A stretch of 64,000 bases of DNA, taken from assembly GCA_010909165.1 (NCBI GenBank), contig MU008159.1, positions 558,001-622,000 of the forward strand. The letters run 5' to 3'. The DNA comes from Anthoceros angustus (lineage: Eukaryota > Streptophyta > Anthocerotopsida > Anthocerotales > Anthocerotaceae). The notes beneath the pieces are model-generated. The model ran no database searches and was not told the DNA's origin. It saw nothing but the letters and a program-made list of their open reading frames with translations. Position numbers and translations under genes: made by a program. Shown in pieces: positions 22,701-36,170 of the stretch (its first letter is position 1; each line of letters opens with the position of its first letter).

Positions 22701-25700
22701 CAAGACGGCTCTCACAAAATTCACTATAGTTTGATCGCCAGAGCCCTGCACTGAATATGAGAATATCATGAAACGTCCCCCTGACCCAGATGAAGCCGAC
22801 GCATCCAGATATAGGGGGTCACAGGGGCCAATGGCAGTTGGGCAAATGAGGTTTGCAACAGGTGAAACAGGACTGTTCGGCTGCTGCAATGGGACCTGTC
22901 CTTTCACAGGATCAGAAGTACCTGATTGTCACCATCAATCATCACATCAAACATCGGCTTCCTTCCAAGAGTTTGCTATGAATTGCACTCCATGCCAGTC
23001 AGTTTTCCAGATCAACTCGTAAAACTAAACTCCTAAAACCACAGTGGAGTCAAATTACCCTCAGCATTTAAGATGCTGCCACTCTTGATAGTGATGTAGT
23101 CACCGGAGCCGGAATCACCAGGAAGAATTTGAGCAGCATTTCCTAGTGAAATGATGAGAGTCCTAGGATCATAGAAAGTGCACAAGGGGTTTGAGCCAAG
23201 CTTTGGGAGAACAGAGACGTCAAGAAAAGCTGCACATCTATCTGCCCCACTGAGGTTGAACGATCCACTGAAATAGCCTGCACAGAGACGGGACTAATCA
23301 AAGTCATCAAGTGCAAGAAGCCCCAAACATTCAGAGAAACCAATGCACAGGCTTCGGAAAGTCCAGCCTACCACTGTCTGTGTCTTCGTCAAATAAGACC
23401 CTAATCCTGTTGAGGTTATCGGACAGTATGGCACCGGTGAGAGTGGGAGAATGATAGCTCAGGACATCAATCTGAAGCTCTATGACCGTGTTAACCCAGA
23501 TGATGGATATGTTAACCAACCCAGGACTTGTTGGAGTGAATCGAATAGAACCAGAATACTCCTTGGGTTTAGGGTAGAGTCGTAAAGTTGTAGAAGAACT
23601 CTCAGTACATCCGAAGTCCACTAGCAGTGAATAAACGGGACTCGAGAGAACCGACGGCAAAGAACAGTTCAAATTCCCACATACATCTCTTCCCATCACC
23701 GACACTAGGATTTCGTCACCTGCACGAGTAAAGGAAGGTGATACATTTACTGTACTTGTCAAATTCGAAATAGCTCCAGGAACGATCTCCACTGATCCAA
23801 CTACTGTAGACAAGGGGCCCTCTCCAGTGATATGTGTTTGGGAATCGATAAGCATAACATCATAGACATCTGCAACTGTGATAACTGTCGAGATGGAGAA
23901 GGAGGAACTCTTGTCCGTAGGTTCAATGGCAGCTGAGAACTTCAGACCATTCACAGGGAATGAAACTCGACAAATAGATGCTCAGTCAAATTTGGAATGG
24001 TGTATACACCGTTGTAATGCTGTTTGGTGCCACCATACGTCGAACACATACATACTCGCATCAGAAAACACAAAACAGCAGCTGATTGAACTTCCCCAAA
24101 CGCAAATGCATGACAACATGAAATGACCTCAGCGAACAGCATACCAGCTCTAAAATACTGAGCTCTCCAGCTTCCATGTCGTCCAAGGGCCACAGGACAA
24201 ATTCTGAGAGATCAATACGTGAAGACTCCACTGCAATGGAAAATACTCTTGCTTGTACACCATTTAAGAAAATGAACAATTCATAGATCCCTCCAAATAG
24301 CGGAGTGAAATACAGAACATGAAATGCACCACTACTATTCACCATAACTGAGGAACTGCTCAGGGAAGAAACGGGAATATGGTCTGCTCGTGCAGTGAAT
24401 ACATCACCTCCATGTATCCGCTGGAAAAGTTTGGGGTTACCAAACTCATCACATGGAACCAGAGTAATAGCTAGCTCACTGCCTACTTGAATGACATCAT
24501 GGTCATCAAACATTACACCCTCCTTGTACAACGTGTCTGGTGCATAAGTGTCTGGTGCATAGGTTAGGAATGTTGACTCAGATTTCAGATACAAAGTCCT
24601 TGCAGGGTGAGAAGGGCCAGGGACCAGAAACACCACGAATCCGCTATTTTTGATGAAAATGCTGCCGTCGAGGGAGGTTATCTCAACAACATACTTTTGA
24701 GACACTAAGAGATTCACGATAAATCCAAAAGGTCTCTTTTCCGTTGGCCCAACAGGGAATGATCTGTCCCCAATTCTGACAGCAAATGCAACAGTGCCTG
24801 GATCTGGAGATCCTGGCAAATCAATGCCATCAGCATCTCGGGGCTGGATACTCAGAATCAAGTCAGTGCCAACCACTCCCAATACCGGTTGTAACGGATG
24901 GATAGGCACTCCCAGAGAATCAAGGGCAACACTGTCTTTCACAGACCATGATCCAACCTGAGACTTCACCCTCACATACCTAGGCCAAAGCAAGTCATGT
25001 TAGAACCGGCAAGAAAACGAAGATAGCTTATGGGACATAGGCTGCAGTCCTGTCTGAGTGGCTGTGTACCTCGTAGGTCCAACCACCTTCCCATCATACA
25101 TGAGGGAAACTGCCAAGTTGGCCGTAGGGAGAACAGGCACATAAGAAATCTGAGCTGTCCCATTCCCAATTTTTGTAACGATGGGAGGGCTTGGCACAGC
25201 TGATGCTGGACTGAATGCAGCAGTTAGAATCTTAGAAGGCCATGTCAACACAATATTCTTAACTGAATCCTTAATGCGGACATAGAAAAGGGTAGCCTGT
25301 CAGATAACACCAACAAACTCCTGTCAGAAACTAAAGAGATCCTGTCTAGAGAGAGCAGAAATCCAGACAAGCAAAACAGAAACTCTCTTGCAAGTGCAGG
25401 TTTCAAAACTTATCCGCACACGTCATACCTGATTCACTATTCCACCAGAGTCGATGCCAGCTCCAAACAGGCCAAATGTGCGAGGATCCGGATTACCCGG
25501 TAGGACGCGCGTAAGAAAAGCTAAGTTACCAGGATCTCTGACAGTTTTCCCTAGGACATTGACCTGGACTTGCACAACCCCGGTAAAATTTGTATTGAAG
25601 CTCACGTCATATTGTGATCCGTTGCTGTCAACAAAAGGGTAGGGGGTGGTGAAAACAGGAGGGATATCTTCCGATGCTAAGATCACCACCAGCCCAGAGC

Positions 25701-28700
25701 GTACCAGAGCATCAATTGAAACGTTGTTATGAAACTGGTCAAAGAGCTGAATATGGAAAAAACAGGTGCCAACCGTACAACCATTGGGATTAAAGATTAA
25801 TTTTGTACTCTCAGCATCTGCATCAGCGGGTAAACTGTAACATAATCCTGGAAAAACAGCTCATCGTCAAGAAAGGCCAGAACAGTGTGATTGCCACTGA
25901 CTGTATGGGTGTACGATAGTAAGTACGCGCCATCCATCGTATCATTCAATGTTGCAGTTACGTTACTGTCACCGGAGACCAGAACTGCCCCAAAGTTGAG
26001 TCCCCCTCTCCAGAGTCTGTTCCCTGCCCAGTCTCTGCTGACTATTAATATGGTACCAGGTGCGCTGATGGTGATAGCATGTTGGTGGCCATTCAAAGTT
26101 ACAGTGCATTTCGAAAGATCAACAGAACCAGGAATGACAGCAAGCTCCACGTTTACAACCTCGAGCTCCCCATATTTGATCACAATTTGAGTAGCATTTG
26201 GCTGTGCTTCACCAGAACCAGCACGAACACAAAGATAGCTGAACCCATAGAGTCCACGGCCAAGACTGGTCATCATAGCAGATGCCCACTCGTCTGGAGC
26301 GGTCTCAACAATTTTAGTGATGTGAAACACATCGGAATCTGATAGGCGAACATTTCCAGAACTATCTCTAGACTGAAGAGTGATATTATGGGTCTCCCCA
26401 GAAACACATGGTCCAAGTGATGCTGGGTCAACTGTTGAGGTATAAGCACTCACCGGACCTGGAAGTATCTGGCCACCAGAAAAATAAGCTACAATGTCAA
26501 GTCCAGCCCGCCTGATACAACATGGAAACTGCGAATCACAACACTATTAGCAGGAACCTTGATCAAAAAAGGAGAACCCGAAATATTCATAAAACTTCTA
26601 GTCACATATAACAAGGACCACCCAGCCGTCTTCGGAGTGTAGTAGACTTCATAATTTGCTCCCGTCCACAAAGGGAACATAGGATCTGGCTGTAAGTACC
26701 GATCATTCACATCTTCCAAACTTTCAAGACGCACATCAAACAAGCTTCCCGCATCTAATATGGTGTTGTTCAGTACATCATACACATCGATAGTGAACCT
26801 GTGTATGCATCCAGACAAGAGGTAAGTCTCACAGTCACCATGCTCCAACATATGCATGCCTTTCTATCTCAATGCATTAGGATGCACTATTGAACCCTTG
26901 CTCTATTCCCATATTGACCAAGCTAACCTAGTTGATAGGCCTGCATAGATGGGAGCACCTCCACCCACTCCATCACCAGACGCTTTGCAGAAGGGTGTGA
27001 ACACTGGTCCAGCACCAACAAGCAGGTTAGGGAACCGTTTGGTCCCCAGGTCTCCAACTCTCACATCCAAAGTGTATATTCCACTTGCTTGAGCAACATA
27101 TGTGCAAATAGCACCTGCTGGCGAGAAAACAACTTTGCATTTCTGCTGCACAGAGCTCCTTAGACAAAAAGAGATTTTTGTCTCAGCAATCTCTGAGAAA
27201 TTAGTTATGTGATTGTCAAATTCATCATAGAGTTGTACCAAAAATGTTGTCAAAACCCCTGCCAATGCTATGGATGCCCCTTCACCAAGTACCTGAGTCA
27301 GAAACAGCTGTCAACAGAACCTGAACGTACCTGTGCTTGATTAGGTAATAAGCTCCGCTCTCAACAATTCATCATATCTGGTAAAGTGACAACAATGTAC
27401 CCAATAGCAATATATCCAGTGCATACCTGAGTGTTTGGGATGTATGGCACTCCTGGAGATGTTACCACTGAGATTTTTGAAGGGACCAATTCAGTCGATG
27501 ACCCATTACTCAACAGAAAATTAAACGTGTAAAGGCTACCTGTGACACGCAGATGGTACAATATCTTATCTCAGTTTGCTTCCCAGAACTCATCTGAAGA
27601 CACAAATGAGTACATCACAATAGAAGCCTGTGATACAAGGTCCACCTTCATACGCTGCTTGCGTAGGTACAAACTCCAGCACCCAAAAATGATACGGGAT
27701 TCCAGACGGGGTGGTGCCAGAACTGAGGATCAGAGGTGAGTACAAAGTCTCACTATTTGGCTGCAAAATTTGTGCCTCAAAAATATCCAAGGAGCTGACC
27801 ATATAATCCTGCAGATTAGCAAAACAGTCCATTGGCTGGACTTCAATGATTATTTCATCCATGCCTGATCTGTAGGCAGCTAAACTGCTCGCCAGCATGA
27901 CCCCTGTGGTCTCCACGGTGGTGGGACCTGAAACAACCTGTAGACACAGTCAGGTCAAGCAGTTGTCCCACAGCGCTGCGCTAAGGAGTACAAGACATTT
28001 GTTAAGATTTTAGAGTGCTGTTCATTCAGAAGGTCAGCAACCTAAAGCAATTATGGATCCTGAAACTTCAAATATGTTAAGATTTTTAGTCCTGAGGTTA
28101 CTTAGAAGGTAGGCAACCTAGAGCAATCATCGATCACGAAACTTAAAAGATGCACCTGAAGAGTGTAGCCTTTTCTATTTCCACCCAATGGAACTTGTTT
28201 TACACCCACTAGTATGTTGAAATTATACAATCCAGTGCTCTGTGCCAGAAACTCTAGAGAAAATGTTCCATTCCCGTTATCCAATGAAGTAAAATTAGGG
28301 GAATAAGAACCCATATTGTTGCTGTTGATTAGAGACAAGCTTACATAGCCGTTACCAAGATCCGGACTGTAAAACAAAGCGACACCATTTGCATCCACCA
28401 ACTGCACATTAATAGCTGCAATTTGACCCACAACAATGATTCCCCCCAACACTCCAGTAGCTACACACCTCTCCGGAGAAGTAAGTCTCATTTTGGTTTG
28501 GACAACAACTTGAAAGGGGCTCAAAGCTATTGGGCTTCCAGCAAACTGGATGGAAACATTTACAACAGAGACCTTCCTAGCTATGTATGTAACTAGGCAT
28601 TGTCCGTTAAAGGGAGCTATAGTGCTGAACTCCAGGCTAGGATCCGCAGTTATAGACAAATCTTTGCAGATGGCAGGAGAAACATCAGAACCTTGAACAT

Positions 28701-31700
28701 TATTTAGACCATCCTGAGCCTCAAGTAATATGGCACTGCTTGGGCAGGCAAGTTTGGTACAAACAAGAGCTGCAGTCAACCCACATCCACGCGCAATACA
28801 GCTGCCTGGAAGCACATCCCCTGGAAGAACAGTGCCAATGAAAGGACTCCCCACAACCTTCAACTGTGTCAGGTCTGACAAGAAGATTAAATCAAGTAAC
28901 AACTGCCCACTCTTTAGTGGTTGATAGTATAACCAAATCCCACCAGTTTCATCTGTCGATATGTTTGTGAAGGCACTTGCATCTTGACCATGGTAGTCAA
29001 CAAATCCATTTCCGTTCCCAGCTCGCACGCTGATTTTTGCTGCCAAGTAAGGAATGTAACCAATAGATTTCTCACTTGGGACAGACAGCAAATTGCCAAA
29101 CTTATCATAAAGTTGTAGCAATATTGAACTTGGCTGCCCTGCTATTGTGAGATTGTTCCCAAGACCCTGTCCACTGGGCCTTGTTCGAGTGAGATCCACA
29201 GGACCTGCATCAACTTTATAGTAACATATGGTGACCCATGGTCCTCCGATGAGATGATCATTTATAAACAAGGATATGTTATAGAATCCGGCAACCATGA
29301 CAGAAAAGGTAACAGAGTATGTCCCATCATAGTTATCCACAACAAGAGGAGGTGCCACAATATTTTCCGCCAGCATTTCTCCGCCGCTTAATATCTGAAG
29401 GTCACGAAACTCTACATATCCTGAAGACGTGTTCTCCAGGAAGAGCTTACGGTCTTCCAAAGGGAGGGCTGACCACAAACTTTTCGATCGCTGTTTCACC
29501 TTACCACTACCAGAACGGGAGATTATCCCTGGATAGTGTGACACAAGGCAAAAAGCCAACAAGTTACAACCATGCCCAGGCAATTCACAACTCCAAATTA
29601 CTACAGGTTTTACAAGGTCACCTACAGTTTGAAGTAGCATTTCTCTCCTGGTAAGCAAGCTGCACAGCTGCAGATACATTTAGAGCTGGCACAAACCTCC
29701 CAATATTCCCAAAAGAATCTTTTGGTAGTACATCAACCCTCCAATTCAAACCATGACTGTCCGCCCATTGCTGCCCCTGGATAATGTCAGTCTTTGCTAC
29801 ATTCACTTCACCAGGGATAAGACGATACTTGAATGGGCTGCCAGATATCTGCTGGGATGTGCCATTCCCGTATACCAAGCTGATTGAAAGAGAATATAAG
29901 AGATCAAAATAAGCGCTCAACCCTGGATCAAAGTATGTTGCCATAGTAGCACAAAAAGTGACATCATACGTTCCAGCCCTACTTCCTCGGTAGTCGTAGG
30001 AAGGAAAAGTGTCAGCTGGGTATGTCGCAGGAAGGCCTGCAATGGAATAACCAGTCAATATGAACGGAGTCAAAACACAACCAACAACCAGTCCACTGCT
30101 TCCCTCTGTTCACAGAAGGCAAGTCATATCCTAAAAACTGATGAGTGTTGTGACCTTGTGAAATTATCTGAAGAAGCACATTACACTAACCTGTAGGATC
30201 AGGATAAAATCTAACATCAAGTATGTCAACAATTGAATCGTCTTGCATATTTCCATGAACATCTCGAATGAACACTTTCAGCTTCCCAACACTACCTGCC
30301 ACCAATGTTGCACTTGACAGAGAGGTATTCAGTCTTCCAGCAAACGAGTCCACGACCGCAAACGAGTTTTCTGCAGACGATGGAAGAAAAGGAGCAGTCA
30401 CAGTGAAAGGGCTGCCATTCAAATCTCTGTCTCCTATTAAGATCCGACACGAATAATTTCCTGGATAGAGGACACTGTAATTTGCCACCAACTCCAACGT
30501 TCCATCCTGGGAATTGCTACTAGATGAAGTAGTGGCATAAACAGGTGGAAGTGTTTCCGTCTCCAGAACAACAACAAATGCACGTGAAGTATCCCCTGAG
30601 CATGTATTGTTCCATTTATCCAGGCATGTAATTAGCATGATACTTTCAGCTCCACTGACTGTACTAGTAAGCCCCTGTCCTCCCACTATAGTAGATGTGT
30701 CTGCCGAAGGTTGATCTGCTACAACCATGACAGTGCAGTAAAACACAGCACCAAGTCCAGAGACATCAACTGCGGTGAAGCTTATGTTGTACAGTCCAGC
30801 GTCAGTGATGTTGTACAGCACTTCAAAGGTGGCAGAGGATGACATCACACAGACTGGAGCAGTCAGTTCTACACCTGAGTCAATGTTGGAAACTGTGGCA
30901 CTGCAATTTATTCCTTCACTTAGCTCATTTCCATAGGAATCTTGAAGGTAGATGGTTATACTGCCCAATGCACCTGCTATAGTTTCTGTGAGGAAACGAA
31001 CTGTACTCTTGTGGGCCACAGGAGGCCCAGGGTAGAAGTCCACTGGCATGCAACTGGAACCTGAAAGCACAAACAGGAATTAGCTTATGGGACTCCTGAC
31101 ATATTATTAACAGAAATTAGCTCAGTCTGACGGGGCATGTGGAAAACGATGCCCACCTGATAAAAGTTCGTCATTAAGTGTGCATGACATGTTGTAGGCT
31201 CCAGCCTTGGTGACAGTCAGGGAGGCAATCAGGGAGCCATTTTCAGCGACTGATGTGATACCGTATGCAAGCTCTCCTGTGCTAGCTCTAGCCACCAGTG
31301 AGAACTTGTCATTTGATAGAGGATAGGACGATGTATATACCTGCTCATTTAGCCACTCATCAACAGGGACAATCAGGCTTGAGAAAACAGTCCCAACTGG
31401 GCATGAACGTGGTATTTGAGCAGACAGCCTGGTAGTTTTCGAGCTTGTTGCTCCGGGTAATACTGTGATAGACTGATTCAAGAATGCCGTGTCATCAATC
31501 TTGAGCGTCAGGTTGTAGTTTCCAGCTACATTGATGACATAAGATACTATATAGGTCCCATTCTCCAAATCTTCCACACGACCAGAATATGGGGAGGATC
31601 AATAATCAGATTAAGCAATGCCCCTCCAGCATACAGTGGAATGCCGTTTTCATCCGCTGCATCGAGACTGAAGACAGTCTCCTGATTTGCAACAGAACCA

Positions 31701-34700
31701 AAAAGTCCAGGGCACGTGTCCACAAAAGGAAATCCCCCACAGACTATAAACTTGGCAGCATCAAGAGATCTCATGCCTATAGAATCCAAGACAGGTACCA
31801 ATGCAGGGCTTCCTTTCACATCCACGCCGAACCATGACACAGAAACCGAGTAGTTACCAGGCTGAGGAGTGACATACGTTACACCATACCTTCCTCCCCA
31901 GTTGTGCTTGTCAACAATAGTTATCATTCCTAGATTGCAGAGTCCCGACTTGCAAAGTTGGACCCGGAAGGGCTCACCAAAACTTCCAGGGTCATTTTTT
32001 GAATTGCCAACTGAGTCACGAGCATTGATGTAGAAGGTGGCAGGCATGTTAATAACTGTTCCCCTCAACCCCACGCCTGAGATGTAAGTTTTCCTTACAT
32101 CCAAACGACCAGTACTCTGTACGGATGAGTAAATGATGGACTCATTTTTGAATGCGATTGTTAAATGTGACATGCCTGCTTGCATGGTGGTGAAGTTGAA
32201 CCCAAAGAAACTTGCAGAATAAATCAAAAGTAAAGGAGAAACATGGACTTGAAGAGAGGAAATCTCATTTTCAGCTCCCGGGAAAGGGCTGATAGTTCCC
32301 GTTATTTTAAACAAAGCCATGTCGTCCAGAGTCACCTTCACTATGTTTCCATACAAGTCTCGGTTAGTAACAAGCACTGATACGTTCTCACCTGCAAGGC
32401 TGTAAATTATACTGGGAGTAGTGAATAACATCTGTCTACAATCTATTTCCCCTGGTGCAACAGTAACTTGAGTTTCCAACCTCTCATGTTCCCAGCCAAA
32501 GGATATGGCATAAACCCCAGCTCGCTCTGTGATGAATGACAGACTGTACACACTCCCCAGAATGCTAGTCACTTGGACATATGCATTAACATCTTCATGT
32601 GTGGCCCGCACAGTTACAAATTCATGAACCAGGAGGCCATTGTCATCAAGAGTGACATTGTTTCCAAAACTGTCCATCAGCTGCAACTGGAATGAGCCAC
32701 TTTCTCCAGCAATTGCGTCCATGACTTCACTCACTATGCAGTCTAACGGAGAAACAGGACCGGAAATGACAGATAGTTCAAAACCGGTTAGGAAAGGCTT
32801 GTTGTCCAGCAAGACAGTCACCTGCAGCAAATGGAGAGGATCCCTTCAAGGACTTTCAAACATGGCAATTGGGACATGTGAGATGCAACTCTCCACCAAG
32901 CTTCACAATCTGCCCGAGCGTAACAGTAAATGTTCACAAGAATGACAAGACCAGTACACCACACAAACGAAGTAGAAGTAGAAGCAGACTGCCTCTCTTT
33001 GGCCTACAAACTAGCTAGTCAAAGCAGAGCACAGGTGTCACCTGATAATTCTGGGCAATAGTGATTCCAATAATTATGCCCTCAAAGTGTTCACCAACAC
33101 CTAAAAGGGGGTAGGAAAAGTTGTAGCCCCTCTCGAATATGTTCAGGATGATTTGCTTTGCAGCTAGTCCACGGCTCCCAATCTTGTTGTCGTATAAGTC
33201 TCTGACATCAAGCTTGACCAAAGTTGCACTTCCCGCCGAGACATTGCTACTGAGGGAAAGAAGTGAATTGGCTCCAAACGGACTGGACGGTTCGACAGTC
33301 AAGGAAACCCCTGATCCTAATAGAGGGATCAGACCAAGAAACGATTCCTCTACAACGATAGATCGACCAAAATAGGCCTTCACAGTATACTCACGCGCCA
33401 ACGTAACATGAAATACTGCTGTATAGCTCCCTGCAACTGGAGCTCCAATGGCATCCACAATTGGGTTGATGTCTCCAAACAGGGGATTTTCATCAGTGTC
33501 GAAGAGCCCAACCATCAGCTGAAGTTCAGCGAGTCCATTTTGAAAGGAGCTGGCAGCTGGGTTACCTGAGCCCTCCACATACATCACAAGTGGGTGTTGT
33601 CATATTACATAGGGTACAAACACTGCTGAAATTGACGTGACAGCACCTCTCTGGAATATCTATGGATGCCCTCCACAACCATCAAATCAGGAAGATGAAT
33701 GTGTAAACTCTCAAAGCCAGAAACTCTTTTCAAGATTTACCATATACGTCCACCAGCTCAACATTGCAGGAGACTGAGGTGCCAGCTTTCACTCTGGAAG
33801 AAGTAGCTCTTATTGATGACTTGGATGCCAATGCCATCCCAGATACAACGGTCAAAACATAAGGCATATTCATTATTGGTGTGTCTCCAAGCAAAACTGA
33901 AATAGAATATTTTCCAGGATAGGTGACGCTAATGCCAAAATCACAGTCGACATTAGCACGGGAATCTGAACAGCGATCAGCAAACAGAACTAGAGAGGCG
34001 TTGTTTGCTGCTGACATAACGATGGTGAAGTTATTGATCACCTCATAAGATGGTTCAGAGCATCTGCAAGAGATACATCATCAAAGAAATGCAGCCAGAT
34101 CAAAATTCATCGGGAAATCGGCTCACATGTCGATCTCTAAGACGAGGTTTTGGTCCATGACAAGTACGCTAGTTTACTCGTTTATGCAATTTTGCTTCTC
34201 AAATCACGTTATTCACTAACCTAATGTTGAGTGTGTGTTTGCCCACCAGTACTACAGACGAAGATATCTCGTGGTCTGGTTCTAGGTTAAACTTGGCTGC
34301 ATCCTCTGACTCATTCTGGAATGTGGTGAAGTTCCGCTGACCTTCAGAAACAGCTGATCCTTCCACGGTTACGGATACGTAGTAAGTCTCCACTCTGATC
34401 AGTGTGAACCGAACTGAATAGACTCCTTGACCAAGTGGCACTATTGTCGCTGGTCTTAACAGCGAAGAACCATCTGAGCTCCTTATGTCAACAGAGAAAG
34501 GAATGGGATGAATAATCACAGTCTTGACCAGTCTATTTTCGTCTCGGGCTGTAATGTTGAAGCCCACCGTCTGCCCCACCGGATAAATATCTTGGAATCT
34601 ATGACAGGCATGACCACGTGTTCGTGATTTCCCTGGGAAACGAGCTAATGTGGATCAGAGAGTCGAGAACAACATGGTGGAAGTTGTACCCGGAGATAAA

Positions 34701-35367
34701 ACTGTGTCTTGATGAAAGCTTTCCTGCCACGTTGAACTCATATATCCTGTCATCGATAGGTTCACACACCTCCTCCTCGGAGCAAGAAAGGACATGAAAA
34801 GAATACGAGCCGATTGCCAACACAGAAATTGTTATAGCATACGCGCCTGGAACAGAGTCAATCGGAGCTGATGGGAAATACTCGTCCTGTGGAGAGACAA
34901 CTGCACGCAGCATAACATCTACGACAGGTTGCTCCCCATGAGTCGTGTTGGGAGCAAAAATAGTCAAACTTGCTCCTGAACCAGTGTCTCTCACGACAAC
35001 AACGTAGCCTTGCGTGGACTGCCTGCTATAGGACTTCCGCACACCAAAGTCTGCCGCAGTGAAAGTGACCACGTAACATGACCATAGCAGACCCAGCAAA
35101 CACAGATATATGGTGAAGCCAACCTTGATGCTCCTTGCCGCTCCCTGAAAAAATGAAATCCACACACAACGTGTCAACCTGGAAGACACTATCTGCGTAA
35201 CCCTATGCAGCCCCCACCATGCGGTCCAGCTCTTATCCTCCATGCAAAATATCACCGTAATCGTTCTAAACAAACGAGTCCGTCAAACAGAGATCAAATA
35301 CTACCAGCTACTCGATGTGACAACTACTACTTCTACTCTGAATCCATCATCATGCAACACATACCAT
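19789..35367 (-). CDS. Giant secreted filamin-repeat/REJ protein, copy 1
   Basis: 23 coding exons (high to low): 35365-35367 (ATG only), 34690-35144, 34221-34598, 33741-34063, 33042-33565, 31157-32821, 30191-31060, 29626-30105, 28156-29528, 27646-27937, 27427-27539, 26928-27292, 26519-26798, 25809-26468, 25429-25746, 25070-25296, 24159-24979, 23372-23980, 23059-23277, 22521-22921, 21836-22417, 20599-21748, 19789-20513. Phases agree throughout except for one missing base near 31570-31590. Predicted about 4,277 residues: signal peptide (MGAARSIKVGFTIYLCLLGL), then many filamin-like Ig repeats marked by D.(F/Y)GN (LQDSYGN, LYDKFGN, NRDLYGN, PCDEFGN), Y.(I/V)S(Y/V) and V.PG. A polycystin-type REJ region follows in the exons from 23277 down to 20599. 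The C terminus (SRIHTLLLPGFALLWLQCW) resembles a GPI signal. Many N-x-S/T sites. Filamin repeats occur in the plant gamete-adhesion protein GEX2, but this is far larger and has REJ. Function unknown; adhesion is an inference. Confidence 0.82.
31560..31600 (-). other. Unexplained -1 frame change inside the largest exon
   Basis: The upstream frame runs through the codons for NLIIDPP and then into a stop. The next filamin strand (YSGRVEDLENGTYIVSY) is in the -1 frame, starting at cctccccatat. No GT-AG intron with matching phase fits. One extra C in the cccc run would restore a continuous filamin repeat. The same sequence occurs in copy 2. Confidence 0.75.
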
Positions 35368-36000
35368 GACGAGCAGCAAGTCACACTATCTTCTCGGGGC
35401 AAGACACGCTCCACCCAAACTCGCCGTGACACACTCTTTATTATGTAACCACAGAGTAAGCCACCAGACCCAGAGTTTCATACGACATCCTGGCATCAGG
35501 ACATCAGCATCTCCTGCTCCATTTTGCAAACGCAGCCCACTCCAGATGCCAGAGGCGCGGGGATTGGACAGAGCGACGAAAGAACGCAGACTCCCTCTGC
35601 CCGCCAGCGTTACGGACGCACGCCACCTATGTTGGTTCACCAAACTGGAACCCATCCATAGATTTCCCACAGGCAGGCTTTACCCGCCTGATCCTCAAGA
35701 CAGCAAGTTCCCGGATGTGCACGCTTGGCTGGAAAATCAAGGAATCAGGAGCCGATGTCTTGCGATTGCAAAGATGGTCCATCTCGGAAGCCGACTGCCA
35801 CACCTTCTTGTCTGTGTACATATACATATCACAGCCAGAGGTCCTTCCTACACAGAAGGATCTCCCTCCCTAGCAAAATCCCCTTACCTTCATCACCTCC
35901 ATTGAATGCATTTCTGAGCATGGGGACCAGACTTGCCTTCAGAGATCAGCGTGTCCCGGGACATGGTCTCTGTACTCCGTCCCTTCATCGGGACTAACCC
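35368..36000 (-). promoter_or_regulatory. 5' flank of giant copy 1 (leader and promoter region)
   Basis: Collinear with the 5' flank of copy 2 (55611-56280), with indels. It contains a short ORF (MDGFQFGEPT, 35627-35659) preserved in both copies. No other coding signal. The leader must end at the ATG at 35365-35367, the last triplet before a GTATGT donor. Confidence 0.45.
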
Positions 36001-36170
36001 ATTTAGTAAATGGGCTCGCTAACCATCGGTCAGTAAACCCCAGGTTGGAGCTTGGCTAACCACAGGTCAGTTAACCCAAGGTTAAACCCTTGGCTAACCA
36101 TATGTCAGCGAACCCAAGGTTAAAGCTTGCAAACCGTGGGTCAGTAAACCCTGAGTTAAAGCATTGGAGT
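35990..36170. repeat. Tandem ~36-bp repeats upstream of giant copy 1
   Basis: Four to five units of the form ggctaacca..ggtcag, then taaaccc.aggtt.aagc. The equivalent place in copy 2 (56255-56300) has only one to two units. Confidence 0.75.

Larger units (their letters stand above)
19700..36170. repeat. Large tandem duplication, unit 1
   Basis: About 16.4 kb, collinear and in the same orientation as 40060-56300, including exons, introns and about 0.8 kb of 5' flank. Offsets between equivalent exons are about 20.34-20.40 kb. Confidence 0.93.

Noticed and set aside
25747-25808. Read-through coding across this segment, which encodes filamin-like GCTVGT..FFHIQ in copy 1
   Set aside because: The frame does not connect to the exon before it, while a 62-nt GT-AG intron fits the phase on both sides; a one-base indel here in copy 2 also argues for an intron. 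Some doubt remains, because the segment looks filamin-like.
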